This document shows positions 54,659 to 63,964 of a DNA stretch of 64,000 nucleotides, in pieces. A model generated the notes under the pieces. It did no database searches and was not told the DNA's origin. It worked only from the letters and a program-made list of their open reading frames with translations. The position numbers were made by a program, and so were the translations under genes. Origin of the DNA: JARRPM01 sp963765545 (GTDB taxonomy: Bacteria; Pseudomonadota; Gammaproteobacteria; Pseudomonadales; Halieaceae); contig CAVXWW010000004.1 of assembly GCA_963765545.1 (NCBI GenBank), forward strand, positions 434,001 to 498,000. Reading direction: 5' to 3'. Each line of letters opens with the position of its first letter. Position 1 is the first letter of the stretch.

Positions 54659-55843
54659 ATGGCCAGAAAGGTACTCACACTTAACCAGATTTCCGTCAGG
54701 GGCCTGGAGCGTCTGCCCCGTGACTGCTATGAGATCGCCAGCGAATTTGCCCATCCGGATGCCATCCTCCTGCGTAGCCACCAGCTGAAGTCCCAGGATA
54801 TCGCCGACTCTGTACTGGCGATTGGTCGGGCGGGGGCAGGGGTGAACAATATTCCTGTTGAGGAGTGCACTCGCAGGGGTATCCCGGTATTCAATTCCCC
54901 GGGCGCCAATGCCAACGCTGTGAAAGAACTTGTGGCAACCGCGATGCTGCTCGGTTCGCGCGGTATCATCGAGGGGGTTCGCTATGTCGACACCCTGGCC
55001 GAAATGACAGACAAGGTCGAGATGCACCGGACACTTGAGGCGCAGAAGAAACAGTTCAAGGGCAATGAGCTGGTGGGCAAAACGCTGGGCGTAGTGGGGC
55101 TGGGAGCGATCGGCTCCATGGTCGCTGAAATGGCACTGACCATGGGTATGGAGGTGGTCGGTTACGATCCTGCCCTGTCGGTAGAGGCCGCCTGGCGCCT
55201 GTCCAGCAAGGTACGCAAAGCAGATACCCTGTCTGCCCTGTTTGCCCGCTGCGACTATATAACGCTGCACCTGCCGGTACTGGATTCAACACGTGGGCTG
55301 GTAAATGCAGAACTGTTGGGCGCTGTGAAAGCCGGTGCCTGCCTGTTGAATTTTGCCCGGCAGGAAATCGTCAAGGAAGAAGATGTAATCGCCGCGCTCG
55401 ACGCTGGCAAGCTGCGGAAATATATTGCAGACTTTCCCTCACCCGATCTCATCGGTCGGGATGACGTTATCCTTATGCCGCATATTGGTGCCAGTACTGA
55501 CGAGGCAGAGGACAACTGCGCCATCATGGCGGCCGATCAGCTGCGTGATTTTCTCGAGAACGGCAATATACGAAACTCGGTGAATTTTCCTACACTAGAA
55601 CTAGAGCGGGTGAAGGGATGTCGCCTGTCATTCAGCAACGAAAATGTACCAAGGATTCTCGGTAGCGTGCTCGCCATCCTTGCGGATGAGAACGTAAACG
55701 TGATCGACATGCTCAACAAAAGCCGGGCCGATGTCGCCTATAACCTGATCGACATCGATACCCATGTCACCGACGCGGTGCTGCAGAGAATGAGTGACCT
55801 CGAAGGGGTCATCAATGTCCGCCTTATCGGTGACTGCGCCTAG
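54659..55843 (+). CDS. serA: D-3-phosphoglycerate dehydrogenase
   Basis: A 394-residue NAD enzyme for the first step of serine synthesis. Seen: RAGAGVNNIPVEECTRRGIP, NAD site GVVGLGAIGSMVAEMA, NFARQEIVKEEDVIAALD in place of the common NTSRG Arg region, catalytic His in LMPHIGASTDEAEDNC, and a C-terminal ACT domain (about 320-394, ADENVNVIDML) for serine control. GAGG precedes the ATG. The protein resembles the short ACT-bearing type, not the 530-residue long type. Confidence 0.92.
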   Translation: MARKVLTLNQISVRGLERLPRDCYEIASEFAHPDAILLRSHQLKSQDIADSVLAIGRAGAGVNNIPVEECTRRGIPVFNSPGANANAVKELVATAMLLGSRGIIEGVRYVDTLAEMTDKVEMHRTLEAQKKQFKGNELVGKTLGVVGLGAIGSMVAEMALTMGMEVVGYDPALSVEAAWRLSSKVRKADTLSALFARCDYITLHLPVLDSTRGLVNAELLGAVKAGACLLNFARQEIVKEEDVIAALDAGKLRKYIADFPSPDLIGRDDVILMPHIGASTDEAEDNCAIMAADQLRDFLENGNIRNSVNFPTLELERVKGCRLSFSNENVPRILGSVLAILADENVNVIDMLNKSRADVAYNLIDIDTHVTDAVLQRMSDLEGVINVRLIGDCA

Positions 55844-55914
55844 CAGGGGCTGCCTGGCTGCACGCATTTAACGTTATTCAACAGGGCCGGGAGCAGGCGG
55901 CCAGAGGTGAAGCG

Positions 55915-56454
55915 ATGACAGGCCATTTGGACGAGATTGAAGGGCAGGTCAAGCGGCGGAATTTCGACTCGCCGCCACTCCACCTTTGGCATCCGGAGTT
56001 GTCCGGGGATATTCCCATCCGCATTGCCGCGGACGGCACCTGGTATCACGAGGGCGTTGTGATTCAGCGAGAATCCCTGGTGAAGCTTTTTGCCAGTATT
56101 CTGCGGCGGGAAGATGACGGCGATTACTACCTGGTGACCCCGGCTGAAAAGTGGCGCATCGAAGTGGAGCTTCACCCATTAATCGTCACGGATGTTTCCC
56201 GAGTGCCCGGTGCGGGCCAGCCGCTGCTGCAGGCCACCCTCAATACAGGCAAGACGCTGGAGATCGGAGAGAGACACGGGCTGTTCCTTGAACCCGATGT
56301 GGGGGACATACCGGCGGTGCAGCTAGACCACGGGTTGACGGCGTTATTTTCAAGACCCGCTTGGTACCGGCTAGTCGAGCTCGCTGATGACCGGGGCGGC
56401 ACACCCACGGTCACCAGTGGTGATTACGCATTCGCATTGCTACCGAAGGCGTAG
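55915..56454 (+). CDS. DUF1285 domain protein
   Basis: A 179-residue cytosolic protein of the DUF1285 family, found mainly in proteobacteria; function unknown. Seen: PPLHLWHPELSGDIPIRI, DGTWYHEGVVIQRESLVKLF, DGDYYLVTPAEKWRIEVELH, all typical. The stop is 10 bp from the convergent etfD stop. In relatives it also lies by ETF genes, but a shared role is not established. Confidence 0.9.
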   Translation: MTGHLDEIEGQVKRRNFDSPPLHLWHPELSGDIPIRIAADGTWYHEGVVIQRESLVKLFASILRREDDGDYYLVTPAEKWRIEVELHPLIVTDVSRVPGAGQPLLQATLNTGKTLEIGERHGLFLEPDVGDIPAVQLDHGLTALFSRPAWYRLVELADDRGGTPTVTSGDYAFALLPKA

Positions 56455-56463
56455 TAACCGGCT

Positions 56464-58116
56464 TTACATATTCGGGTAGTTGGGCCCGCCAAATCCTTCA
56501 GGCGTCACCCAGACAATATTCTGCGACGGATCCTTGATATCGCAGGTTTTACAGTGGACGCAGTTCTGGGCGTTGATCTGGAAACGCTTACCGCTGTCAT
56601 CCTCGACAATTTCGTACACACCGGCAGGACAGTAGCGCTGGGCCGGTTCGTCGAACATGGGCAGGTTGGTTGCCAGCGGGATGGCCGGGTCTACCAGCGT
56701 CAGGTGACAGGGTTGGTCTTCCTCGTGATTGGTATTGGACAGGAACACGGAAGAGAGCCGGTCAAAACTGATTTTGTTGTCCGGCTTGGGGTAGTCGATC
56801 TTCTTTGACTCGGAGGCGGGTTTTAGCGTCGCATAGTCCGCCTTGGTGTCATTCAGGGTGAAAGGCAGTTTGCCGCCGAAAATATTCTGGTCGATCCAGA
56901 CCATTGCCGAGCCCAACAGGATGCCGAATTTGTGCATGAAACCCGAGAAATTGCGGGTGGTATAGAGCTCTTCGTGCAGCCATGAAGCCTCCATTCGGGT
57001 GGCGTATGAGGCCAGGTCCGCGGGCGCGGAGTCACCCATGGCCAAAGCCTCCACCACTGACTCGGCGGCCAGCATGCCGCTTTTCATCGCGGTGTGGTTG
57101 CCCTTGATCTTCACGCTGTTGAGCGTGCCGGCGTCGCAACCGATCAGCAGGCCGCCGGGGAAATACATCCGCGGCAGCGAATTGAGACCGCCTTTGGTGA
57201 TGGCGCGGGCGCCATAAACTATGCGAGTGCCGCCTTCAAGGTACTTGACGGTCTCGGTGTGATGCTTCCAGCGCTGAAATTCCTGGAAGGGGCTCATGTG
57301 CGGGTTACTGTAATTCAGGTCGGCAATCAGGCCGATGTACACCTGGTTGTTTTCCGCGTGGTACATGAAAGCGCCGCCACCGGTGCCAGTCTCACTAAGC
57401 GGCCAGCCAAGCCCGTGGATAACGAGGCCTTCCTCGTGCTTTTCCGCAGGAATTTCCCACACTTCCTTGATGCCCAGGCCGTAGTGTTGCGGGTCCTTGC
57501 CGGCGTCCAGCGAAAACCTGTCGATCAACTGTTTGCCAAGGTGACCTCTGCACCCTTCGGCGAACAAGGTGTATTTGGCATGCAGCTCCATGCCGGGCAT
57601 ATAGCTGTCCTTGTGCTCTCCCCCCGCGCCGACGCCCATATCACCGGTGGCGATACCCTTTACCCTGCCATCGTCGTGGAACAGTACTTCCGCCGCAGCG
57701 AAGCCCGGGTAGACTTCGACGCCCAGGCCCTCCGCCTGTTCCGCCAGCCAGCGGCAGACATTGCCCATGGAAACGATATAGTTGCCTTCGTTATGGGTAG
57801 GCTTGGGGATAAAGAAATTGGGAAGCTTTATCGCTTTTTTACCGTTCAGGTAGAAAAAGAACTTGTCCTCTTTTACCGGGGTAGTCAGCGGTGCCCCCAG
57901 TTCCTTCCAGTTGGGAAACAGCTCGTTCATTGCCCGTGGTTCCAGCACTGCACCGGAAAGGGTGTGGGCGCCCACCTCGGAGCCTTTCTCGACCACGCAA
58001 ACGGTAAGCTCCTGATCCTTTTCCTTGGCTAACTGCATGATGCGGCAAGCGGCAGAGAGTCCGGCGGGTCCTGCGCCCACGATAACAACATCAAACTCCA
58101 TAGATTCTCGATCCAC
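56464..58116 (-). CDS. etfD: Electron transfer flavoprotein-ubiquinone oxidoreductase
   Basis: A 550-residue membrane-bound FAD/[4Fe-4S] enzyme that passes electrons from ETF to ubiquinone, linking beta-oxidation to respiration. Seen: FAD site VVIVGAGPAGLSAAC, the central ubiquinone region GGLLIGCDAGTLNSVKIKG, and the cluster Cys set in CPAGVYEIV with CVHCKTCDIKDPSQNI. GTG at 58116 is chosen: GAGGA lies 7 bases upstream and DRESMEFDVV matches the usual N terminus; the longer frame from 58158 is not supported. Divergent from etfBA. Confidence 0.96.
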   Translation of the reverse strand: MDRESMEFDVVIVGAGPAGLSAACRIMQLAKEKDQELTVCVVEKGSEVGAHTLSGAVLEPRAMNELFPNWKELGAPLTTPVKEDKFFFYLNGKKAIKLPNFFIPKPTHNEGNYIVSMGNVCRWLAEQAEGLGVEVYPGFAAAEVLFHDDGRVKGIATGDMGVGAGGEHKDSYMPGMELHAKYTLFAEGCRGHLGKQLIDRFSLDAGKDPQHYGLGIKEVWEIPAEKHEEGLVIHGLGWPLSETGTGGGAFMYHAENNQVYIGLIADLNYSNPHMSPFQEFQRWKHHTETVKYLEGGTRIVYGARAITKGGLNSLPRMYFPGGLLIGCDAGTLNSVKIKGNHTAMKSGMLAAESVVEALAMGDSAPADLASYATRMEASWLHEELYTTRNFSGFMHKFGILLGSAMVWIDQNIFGGKLPFTLNDTKADYATLKPASESKKIDYPKPDNKISFDRLSSVFLSNTNHEEDQPCHLTLVDPAIPLATNLPMFDEPAQRYCPAGVYEIVEDDSGKRFQINAQNCVHCKTCDIKDPSQNIVWVTPEGFGGPNYPNM

Positions 58117-58393
58117 AATCCTGTCCTCTTTTGCCTGGGTGGGGGAGCGCCGGTTCACAAGCGGGGAACGGCGAATAGCAGGACCGCAAGTATATAATTT
58201 CTATGGATAAAAGACCATATTTCCCGCGCCTGCCCAATCGTCCCGGTTTCGCCCCGCCAGCCTTTGCCAGGGCCGTGGGAGCTATTGACCCGCCGTGCTT
58301 TAGTCGGCATCATACCCAGCCGAAATTACGCAGGCGCAGCCTTCCCACAAGCGCTGTGCCTTGATTACCCACCTGAAAAACTAGGGAGAATCC

Positions 58394-59143
58394 ATGAAGG
58401 TTCTTGTAGCCGTTAAACGCGTCGTTGACTATAACGTCAAGGTTCGCGCCAAAGCCGATGGTAGTGATGTTGACCTGAATAACGTCAAGATGGCTATCAA
58501 CCCCTTCTGCGAGATAGCCGTTGAAGAAGCGGTTCGACTCAAGGAAGCCGGTACAGCGACAGAAGTGATCGCGGTATCCGTCGGTGACAAATCCTGCCAG
58601 GAGCAGATCCGCACAGCGCTGGCACTGGGAGCCGACCGGGGAATACAGGTCGAGACCGATGGCGCAGTAGAGCCCCTGGTAGTCGCAAAATTGCTGAAGG
58701 GGGTAGTAGACAAGGAGCAGCCCCAGCTGGTGATCCTGGGCAAACAGTCTATCGACGGCGATAACAACCAGACCGGACAAATGCTGGGCGCATTGGCCAA
58801 CATGCCCCAGGGTACTTTTGCCTCCGAAATCTCGGTAGATGGCGACAAACTCAACGTCACCCGCGAGGTGGACGGTGGCCTGCAGACTGTCAGTTTGTCA
58901 CTCCCGGCAATCGTCACTACAGACCTTCGCCTGAATGAGCCGCGCTACGCATCATTACCCAATATCATGAAGGCCAAGAAAAAGCAGTTGGACGTATACA
59001 CACCCGATGACCTGGGTGTGGCAGTTACATCCCACCTGACCCAGGTAAAAGTCGAACCGCCCGCCGAGCGTCAAGCCGGAATCAAGGTCGCGGATGTGGA
59101 TCAACTGGTCGACAAACTGAAGAACGAGGCGAAAGTAATCTGA
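58394..59143 (+). CDS. etfB: Electron transfer flavoprotein beta subunit
   Basis: A 249-residue subunit that binds AMP. Seen: MKVLVAVKRVVDYNVKV start, the beta signature region NPFCEIAVEEAVRLKE, ILGKQSIDGDNNQTGQML and IMKAKKKQLDVYTPDDLG with the docking loop. AGGGAG precedes the ATG. Its stop overlaps the etfA start (TGATG). Confidence 0.97.
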   Translation: MKVLVAVKRVVDYNVKVRAKADGSDVDLNNVKMAINPFCEIAVEEAVRLKEAGTATEVIAVSVGDKSCQEQIRTALALGADRGIQVETDGAVEPLVVAKLLKGVVDKEQPQLVILGKQSIDGDNNQTGQMLGALANMPQGTFASEISVDGDKLNVTREVDGGLQTVSLSLPAIVTTDLRLNEPRYASLPNIMKAKKKQLDVYTPDDLGVAVTSHLTQVKVEPPAERQAGIKVADVDQLVDKLKNEAKVI

Positions 59144-60072
59144 TGAGCACATTGGTAATTGCAGAACACGACAACAGCAGCCTTAAAGTTGCGACACTCA
59201 ATGCGGTAGCTGCGGCCCAGGCCATGGGCGCTGATATCGATATCCTGGTCGCCGGCGCAGATTGCGCGAGTGCGGCAGAAGAAGCAGCCAAGGTGGCCGG
59301 TGTGGGCAAGGTCCTGGTAGCTGATAACGCGGCCTATGCCCATCAGCTGGCTGAGAACGTAAGCCTGCTGATCGCTGAGCTCGGTGCCGGATACGACAAT
59401 ATCGTCGCGCCAGCTACCTCGAACTGTAAAAACACTATGCCAAGGGTAGCTGCCCTGCTGGACGTGGCACAGATCTCGGAGATTACCTCCGTCGAGTCCG
59501 CCGATACATTCAAGCGGCCCATCTATGCCGGTAACGTGATCGCCACGGTACAGAGCACCGATGCCAAGAAGGTGATCACCGTGCGTACCACCGCCTATGA
59601 CGCGGCACCTGCAGAGGGAGGCTCCGCTACAGTGGAAGCCGTCAGCTCTGTACACGATGCTGGCATATCAGCCTTTGTCGGCGAAGAAGTTGCGGTGTCC
59701 GACCGCCCTGAGCTGACCTCAGCCTCGATAGTGATCTCCGGCGGTCGCGGTATGCAGAACGGCGAAAACTTCAAGCTGCTGGACGGCATCGCAGACAAGC
59801 TTGGCGCCGCGATAGGTGCTTCTCGCGCCGCCGTCGACGCGGGCTTTGTGCCCAACGACATGCAGGTCGGCCAGACAGGTAAAATTGTTGCCCCCGACCT
59901 GTACATCGCAGTCGGCATCTCCGGCGCAATCCAGCACCTTGCCGGTATGAAGGACTCCAAGGTGATCGTCGCGATCAACAAGGATGAAGACGCTCCGATA
60001 TTCCAGGTAGCGGACTACGGACTGGTTGAAGACCTGTTTGTTGCCCTGCCGGAGCTCGAAGCGAAGCTCTGA
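59143..60072 (+). CDS. etfA: Electron transfer flavoprotein alpha subunit
   Basis: A 309-residue subunit that binds FAD. Seen: VIAEHDNSSLKVATLNAV start, APATSNCKNTMPRVAALLDV, SGGRGMQNGENFKLLD, and the FAD signature LYIAVGISGAIQHLAGM with INKDEDAPIFQVADYGLV. Receives electrons from acyl-CoA dehydrogenases, fitting the acyl-CoA synthetase and glyoxylate shunt genes elsewhere in the window. A terminator follows. Confidence 0.98.
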   Translation: MSTLVIAEHDNSSLKVATLNAVAAAQAMGADIDILVAGADCASAAEEAAKVAGVGKVLVADNAAYAHQLAENVSLLIAELGAGYDNIVAPATSNCKNTMPRVAALLDVAQISEITSVESADTFKRPIYAGNVIATVQSTDAKKVITVRTTAYDAAPAEGGSATVEAVSSVHDAGISAFVGEEVAVSDRPELTSASIVISGGRGMQNGENFKLLDGIADKLGAAIGASRAAVDAGFVPNDMQVGQTGKIVAPDLYIAVGISGAIQHLAGMKDSKVIVAINKDEDAPIFQVADYGLVEDLFVALPELEAKL

Positions 60073-60095
60073 TAGCTTAGTGCTTGCCAGAACAT

Positions 60096-60120
60096 AAACC
60101 GGCCACTGGCCGGTTTTTTT
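60096..60120 (+). terminator. Rho-independent terminator after etfA
   Basis: AAACCGGCC / GGCCGGTTT with a three-base loop, then a run of T, 24 bp past the etfA stop. Confidence 0.92.
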
Positions 60121-60170
60121 TGGCCTTTAGACAAGCAAGAAGGGGCTTGCCAGAATGACCGCTCGATGGA

Positions 60171-60355
60171 CAGGTGGTGGCGGGTGGGTCACCGTAATCA
60201 ATCAGGCCATGCTTGGCGGAACGAACAAATTCAGGGCTCCCCGCGAGGATTGTTCGAGTCCCGATTTTTGCGCAGCAAAAATGGTCGAGTTCCGCAGCGG
60301 CCGAATTTGGTTGTGTAGCTATGGCCGATTCCGGTGACCCGCCCGCCACTACCTG
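60171..60355. repeat. Large imperfect palindrome (possible MITE-like element)
   Basis: Outer arms 60171-60194 and 60332-60355 are inverted copies with 22 of 24 bases paired. Pairing continues inward in blocks: AATC/GGCCAT near 60195-60210 against 60320-60330, CAAATTC near 60226 against GAATTTG at 60303, a TTCGAGT/GTCGAGTT pair, and a perfect TTTTTGC-GCA-GCAAAAA hairpin at 60265-60281. The whole 185 bp can fold into one long hairpin. There is no transposase or reading frame, so a non-autonomous element or a structured RNA are the main options. Confidence 0.6.
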
Positions 60356-60417
60356 GGAACGGAGATGAGCAACGTCAGATTCCTGGCACAGAAACCAGGC
60401 GGACGGATTTCTTAGAC

Positions 60418-61593
60418 CTAATCCCGACGCAGCCGATCCGAAATAGCGATCGGGGTAGGGTAGTTTATCACCACGATATAGGATGAAACCAGCAAGGTGA
60501 TAATCGTGGTGGCCTGTATCAACAGGGATGCCTGCTCGGTAATCAGCGCGCTGCCGACAGCCACATAGGCAATCAACAGTGAAAACTCACTGGATTGCCC
60601 CAGGCGAAAACCCAGGTCCCAGGCGAGGGTACGCTTCTCGCTGACGCCCTTGAGTAAAAAGCGGTAGACCACGGGCTTGAGGCCCAGAACGAGAACCGAA
60701 AGTACCAGCGCCGGGGCCAACACCTGGTTAAGCAGGGCGAGATCAAAGCGGGCGCCGACAGAAAAGAAAAACAGGATCAGGAAAAAATCCCGCAAGGGTT
60801 TCAGGTTGACGGCGATGTACTGGGAGATCGGGCTTGTTGCAATAGTGATGCCCGCGATGAAAGCGCCAATTTCCTCTGACAAACCCAGCAGCTTTGCACC
60901 CTCGGCGAGCCCGAGGCACCAGCCGATCGCCAGCAGGAAAATGTACTCGTGAAAGCGATCAAACCGGGTTATCAGAGGCAGCAACACAAAGCGCACGATG
61001 AGCAGCGCGCCGCCCACCAGCAGCGGCAGGCTGACCAGCGAGTAAACAATGTTGAGGCCCAGAGGCGCTTCATTTCCAGCCGCGGCGCTCAGCAGAAGCA
61101 TGAGCACCAGGATGGCCAATAAATCCTGTAATAGCAGCAGGCCAATCATCAATTCGCCAATGTGGCGGTGGTGCAAAATGGTGGTCGGCAACAGCTTGAT
61201 GCCGATGATAGTTGAAGAGAACATCATGGCAGCACCGATAATAAGCGCATCCATGGTATTGAAACCGAACAGGTGGGCGACACCAAAGCCCATTGCCAGA
61301 AACACTGCCGAACTGAACACAGCGACAAAAATCGACTTACGCAGGGTTGACCACAGAGCCTGGGGTTGCATGTCGAGGCCGAGCAGGAACAGCAGAAAGA
61401 TAATACCGACGTGGCCGATATCGGATAACAGGCTGAGGTCTTTTACCAGTGACATACCATAGGGGCCTATACAGGCACCCAGCGCGATGTAGGCAATAAT
61501 CAGTGGCTGGCGAGTGTACAGGGCAATCGAGGCGAACACGGCCGCCCCGCTAAAAATCAGGAAAAACGAAAAGGTAACGCTGCTCAAGTCCAT
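60418..61593 (-). CDS. Kef/CPA2-type cation:proton antiporter
   Basis: A 391-residue inner-membrane protein with about 12 membrane segments. Seen: ITYIALG-like start region YIALGACIGPYGM, FLLFLLGLDMQP, AAMMFSSTIIGIKLLP, LLLQDLLAILVLM (the ion-site Gln-Asp of the KefB/C fold) and EEIGAFIAGITIA. The C-terminal TrkA-N/RCK nucleotide-binding domain of KefB and KefC is missing, so gating differs from those glutathione-controlled systems. The ion (K+ or Na+) is not known. Its stop is 62 bp from the palindrome. Confidence 0.88.
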   Translation of the reverse strand: MDLSSVTFSFFLIFSGAAVFASIALYTRQPLIIAYIALGACIGPYGMSLVKDLSLLSDIGHVGIIFLLFLLGLDMQPQALWSTLRKSIFVAVFSSAVFLAMGFGVAHLFGFNTMDALIIGAAMMFSSTIIGIKLLPTTILHHRHIGELMIGLLLLQDLLAILVLMLLLSAAAGNEAPLGLNIVYSLVSLPLLVGGALLIVRFVLLPLITRFDRFHEYIFLLAIGWCLGLAEGAKLLGLSEEIGAFIAGITIATSPISQYIAVNLKPLRDFFLILFFFSVGARFDLALLNQVLAPALVLSVLVLGLKPVVYRFLLKGVSEKRTLAWDLGFRLGQSSEFSLLIAYVAVGSALITEQASLLIQATTIITLLVSSYIVVINYPTPIAISDRLRRD

Positions 61594-61664
61594 TTAGCGG
61601 GTTGTCCCCAGGGCGAGGGGTCAGTGTATTGAAGCCGCCCCGCAATGGGAAGGGCGTCGCCGGT

Positions 61665-62132
61665 TTAACCCCGGCGTCGAAACAGGGGCTGCGGCTGGTC
61701 GATAGATGCCTGGTAGTGTTCGCTGAAATCTCCCAGGCTTGCAAGCGCTTCGTCCAGCCCCGAGTCATCGGCCATCTGGAAGGCGTCAAAACCGCAGCGC
61801 TGCAGGTAGGTCAACTGATCGCGGATAAAGCTCCCGCAGGCGCGCAGCTCACCCTCAAAGCCGCGCTCGCGAAGCTCCCGACCATAGGAAAAGCCCCGGC
61901 CATCGGTGAATACTGGAAAATTGATGGCAATCATAGGAATCCGGGCCAAATACTCAAAGAGAGGGGCGGGCGCCTGTCCCGGCTCCAGTAGCACGGGCCG
62001 GCCGGACTTGTCTTCCAGGGCGAGCCACTGATCCAGGCTCAGTACCTGCTGCTCTCCCGGGCTGGTCGCGTCAGGGTCAACGGTCTGCCAGGTGTCTTCA
62101 ACGACCTGGTCCTGTTTAATCAGCCTTGGCAT
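61665..62132 (-). CDS. DUF934 protein, partner of sulfite reductase
   Basis: A 155-residue protein of the DUF934 family, known from its constant position after the CysI-like reductase. Seen: MPRLIKQDQVVEDTW start, FPVFTDGRGFSYGRELRERG, and LRACGSFIRDQLTYLQRCGFDAF, the family core with two Cys. AAGGAG lies 7 bases before the ATG. The start lies inside the 3' end of the upstream gene (17-base overlap), so translation is coupled. It may aid electron delivery to the reductase, but this is not proven. Confidence 0.9.
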   Translation of the reverse strand: MPRLIKQDQVVEDTWQTVDPDATSPGEQQVLSLDQWLALEDKSGRPVLLEPGQAPAPLFEYLARIPMIAINFPVFTDGRGFSYGRELRERGFEGELRACGSFIRDQLTYLQRCGFDAFQMADDSGLDEALASLGDFSEHYQASIDQPQPLFRRRG

Positions 62133-63780
62133 ATACACGCTCCTTGAACGGTTCGATACCCACTCGCCGATAGGTATCCAGAAATATCTCGTCTTCCCGG
62201 CGTAACTCAAGGTAGGTAGCCAACAACTTTTCGATAACGTCCGGCATGTCCTGCTGGCCGAAGGAAGGGCCCAGGATCTTGCCGATGGAGGCGTCCTTGG
62301 ATTGACTGCCGCCCAGGCACACCTGGTAGAACTCCTGGCCTTTCTTGTCGACACCCAGAATTCCGATGTGGCCTATGTGATGATGGCCGCAGGCATTCAT
62401 GCAGCCGCTGATATTCAGCTCTATCGGCCCCAGGTCGTAGAGGTAATCCAGGTCATCGAATCGCGCCTGAATAGCCTCGGCAACAGGCAGGGACTTGGCG
62501 TTGGCCAGGGAGCAGTAATCGCCACCGGGACAACAGATCATGTCGGTTAGGTAACCGAGGTTGGCGGTTGCCAGGCCCGCGGATTGCAGGCGTTGCCACA
62601 GCGGGTAGAGCTGATCCATCTGCACATCGGCCAGAACCAGATTCTGCTGGTGGGTGGTGCGTATCTCGCCAAAGGAAAAATCGTCCGCCAGGTCGGCCAC
62701 CAGTTCCAGTTGGCCATCGGTGATATCCCCCGGGGCAAAACCGGTCGCCTTGAGGGAGATATTCACTATCCGATAGCCGTCGACACGGTGATCCACCGTA
62801 TTGCGTTTCACCCAGTTGCCAAAAATAGGGTCATTGGATATTTGTGTCGCCAGTGCTGAACGGGCCGCAGAGTCATCCAGTGCCAGGTACCGGGGCTCGG
62901 TAAAGAAGGACTTGGCCCGCTCTATCTCCTCGTTGGTGAGGGTGGTGGGGCCATCTTTTATCGGCGCCCACTCCTGTTCAACCGCCTCGCGGAAGGCATC
63001 GACGCCCATGGCCTTGACCAGTATCTTGATGCGGGCCTTGTATTTGTTGTCCCGCCGGCCGTTCTGGTTATAGACCCGCAAAATGGCTTCGAGGTAAGTA
63101 AGCAGGTGTTTCTTATCCAGCCACTCACAGACCACAGAGCCGATTACCGGGGTGCGACCCAGGCCGCCGCCCGCCAGGATTTTGCAGCCGATTTCACCGC
63201 TGTCGTCGGCGACCAGTTCCACGCCTATGTCATGGGCGTGGATCGCGGCCCTGTCTTCACCCGTGCCGCACACGGCGATCTTGAATTTGCGTGGTAAGAA
63301 AGCGAATTCCGGGTGCAGGGTAGACCACTGCCGGATAATTTCACAGTAGGGTCGGGGGTCTTCGAGCTCGTCTGTCGCCACGCCCGCATATTGGTCTGTC
63401 GTGGTATTGCGTATGCAGTTGCCGCTCGTTTGTATCGCATGCATCTGCACAGAAGCCAACTCAGCGAGGATCTCAGGTACTTCTTCGAGTCTCGGCCAGT
63501 TCAGCTGGATATTCTGGCGGGTACTTACATGGGCGTAACCCTTGTCGAACACCCGGGTAATGTCGGCCAGTTTGCGCACCTGGGTACTGTTCAAAAGCCC
63601 GTAGGGCACTGCGATCCGCAGCATGGGCGCGAGGCGTTGCACGTAAAGGCCATTTTGCAGTCGCAGCGGTAAAAACTCGCCTTCGCTCAGCTTGCCCGCC
63701 AGAAAACGCTCGGTCTGGTCGCGAAACTGGACGACGCGCTGGTCGACGATGGTTTGATCGTATTGGTCGTAAACGTACAT
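62116..63780 (-). CDS. cysI: Siroheme sulfite/nitrite reductase, hemoprotein component
   Basis: A 554-residue assimilatory reductase that makes sulfide from sulfite (or ammonia from nitrite) with siroheme and a [4Fe-4S] cluster. Seen: STRQNIQLNW (siroheme/substrate Arg), two ferredoxin-like half-domain repeats, and the cluster Cys in CCPGGDYCSL and SGCMNACGHHH. The ATG at 63780 with AGGAA upstream is used. No cysJ flavoprotein is adjacent, so electrons probably come from another reductase or ferredoxin. The DUF934 gene overlaps its 3' end, as in Pseudomonas. Confidence 0.93.
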   Translation of the reverse strand: MYVYDQYDQTIVDQRVVQFRDQTERFLAGKLSEGEFLPLRLQNGLYVQRLAPMLRIAVPYGLLNSTQVRKLADITRVFDKGYAHVSTRQNIQLNWPRLEEVPEILAELASVQMHAIQTSGNCIRNTTTDQYAGVATDELEDPRPYCEIIRQWSTLHPEFAFLPRKFKIAVCGTGEDRAAIHAHDIGVELVADDSGEIGCKILAGGGLGRTPVIGSVVCEWLDKKHLLTYLEAILRVYNQNGRRDNKYKARIKILVKAMGVDAFREAVEQEWAPIKDGPTTLTNEEIERAKSFFTEPRYLALDDSAARSALATQISNDPIFGNWVKRNTVDHRVDGYRIVNISLKATGFAPGDITDGQLELVADLADDFSFGEIRTTHQQNLVLADVQMDQLYPLWQRLQSAGLATANLGYLTDMICCPGGDYCSLANAKSLPVAEAIQARFDDLDYLYDLGPIELNISGCMNACGHHHIGHIGILGVDKKGQEFYQVCLGGSQSKDASIGKILGPSFGQQDMPDVIEKLLATYLELRREDEIFLDTYRRVGIEPFKERVYAKAD

Positions 63781-63936
63781 CAAATGTTCCTGCTGCTGTG
63801 ACCCCGGCCCATGCCGGATAGTTCAGGGGCCGCTACATTACCAGAAATAAGGAGGCAATAATTAGTAAGAATATTTATAAGGTTAGAACTCCGGTTTACC
63901 GGCTTAAAGGCCGCCTCAGGAAGGTTTGTCCAGTGC

Positions 63937-63964
63937 TTGGGAAACTCCTTAATGCTGGTATACT
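63937..63964 (+). promoter_or_regulatory. Promoter for the gene beyond the window end
   Basis: TTGGGA at 63937-63942, 16-base spacer, TATACT at 63959-63964. A GGAG box at 63990-63993 lies 7 bases before the window edge, so a rightward start codon is expected immediately after it. The gene itself is outside the window. Confidence 0.65.

Noticed and set aside
60171..60355. Integron attC site as explanation of the palindrome
   Set aside because: No GTTRRRY/RYYYAAC core pair, no integrase and no cassette array were found.
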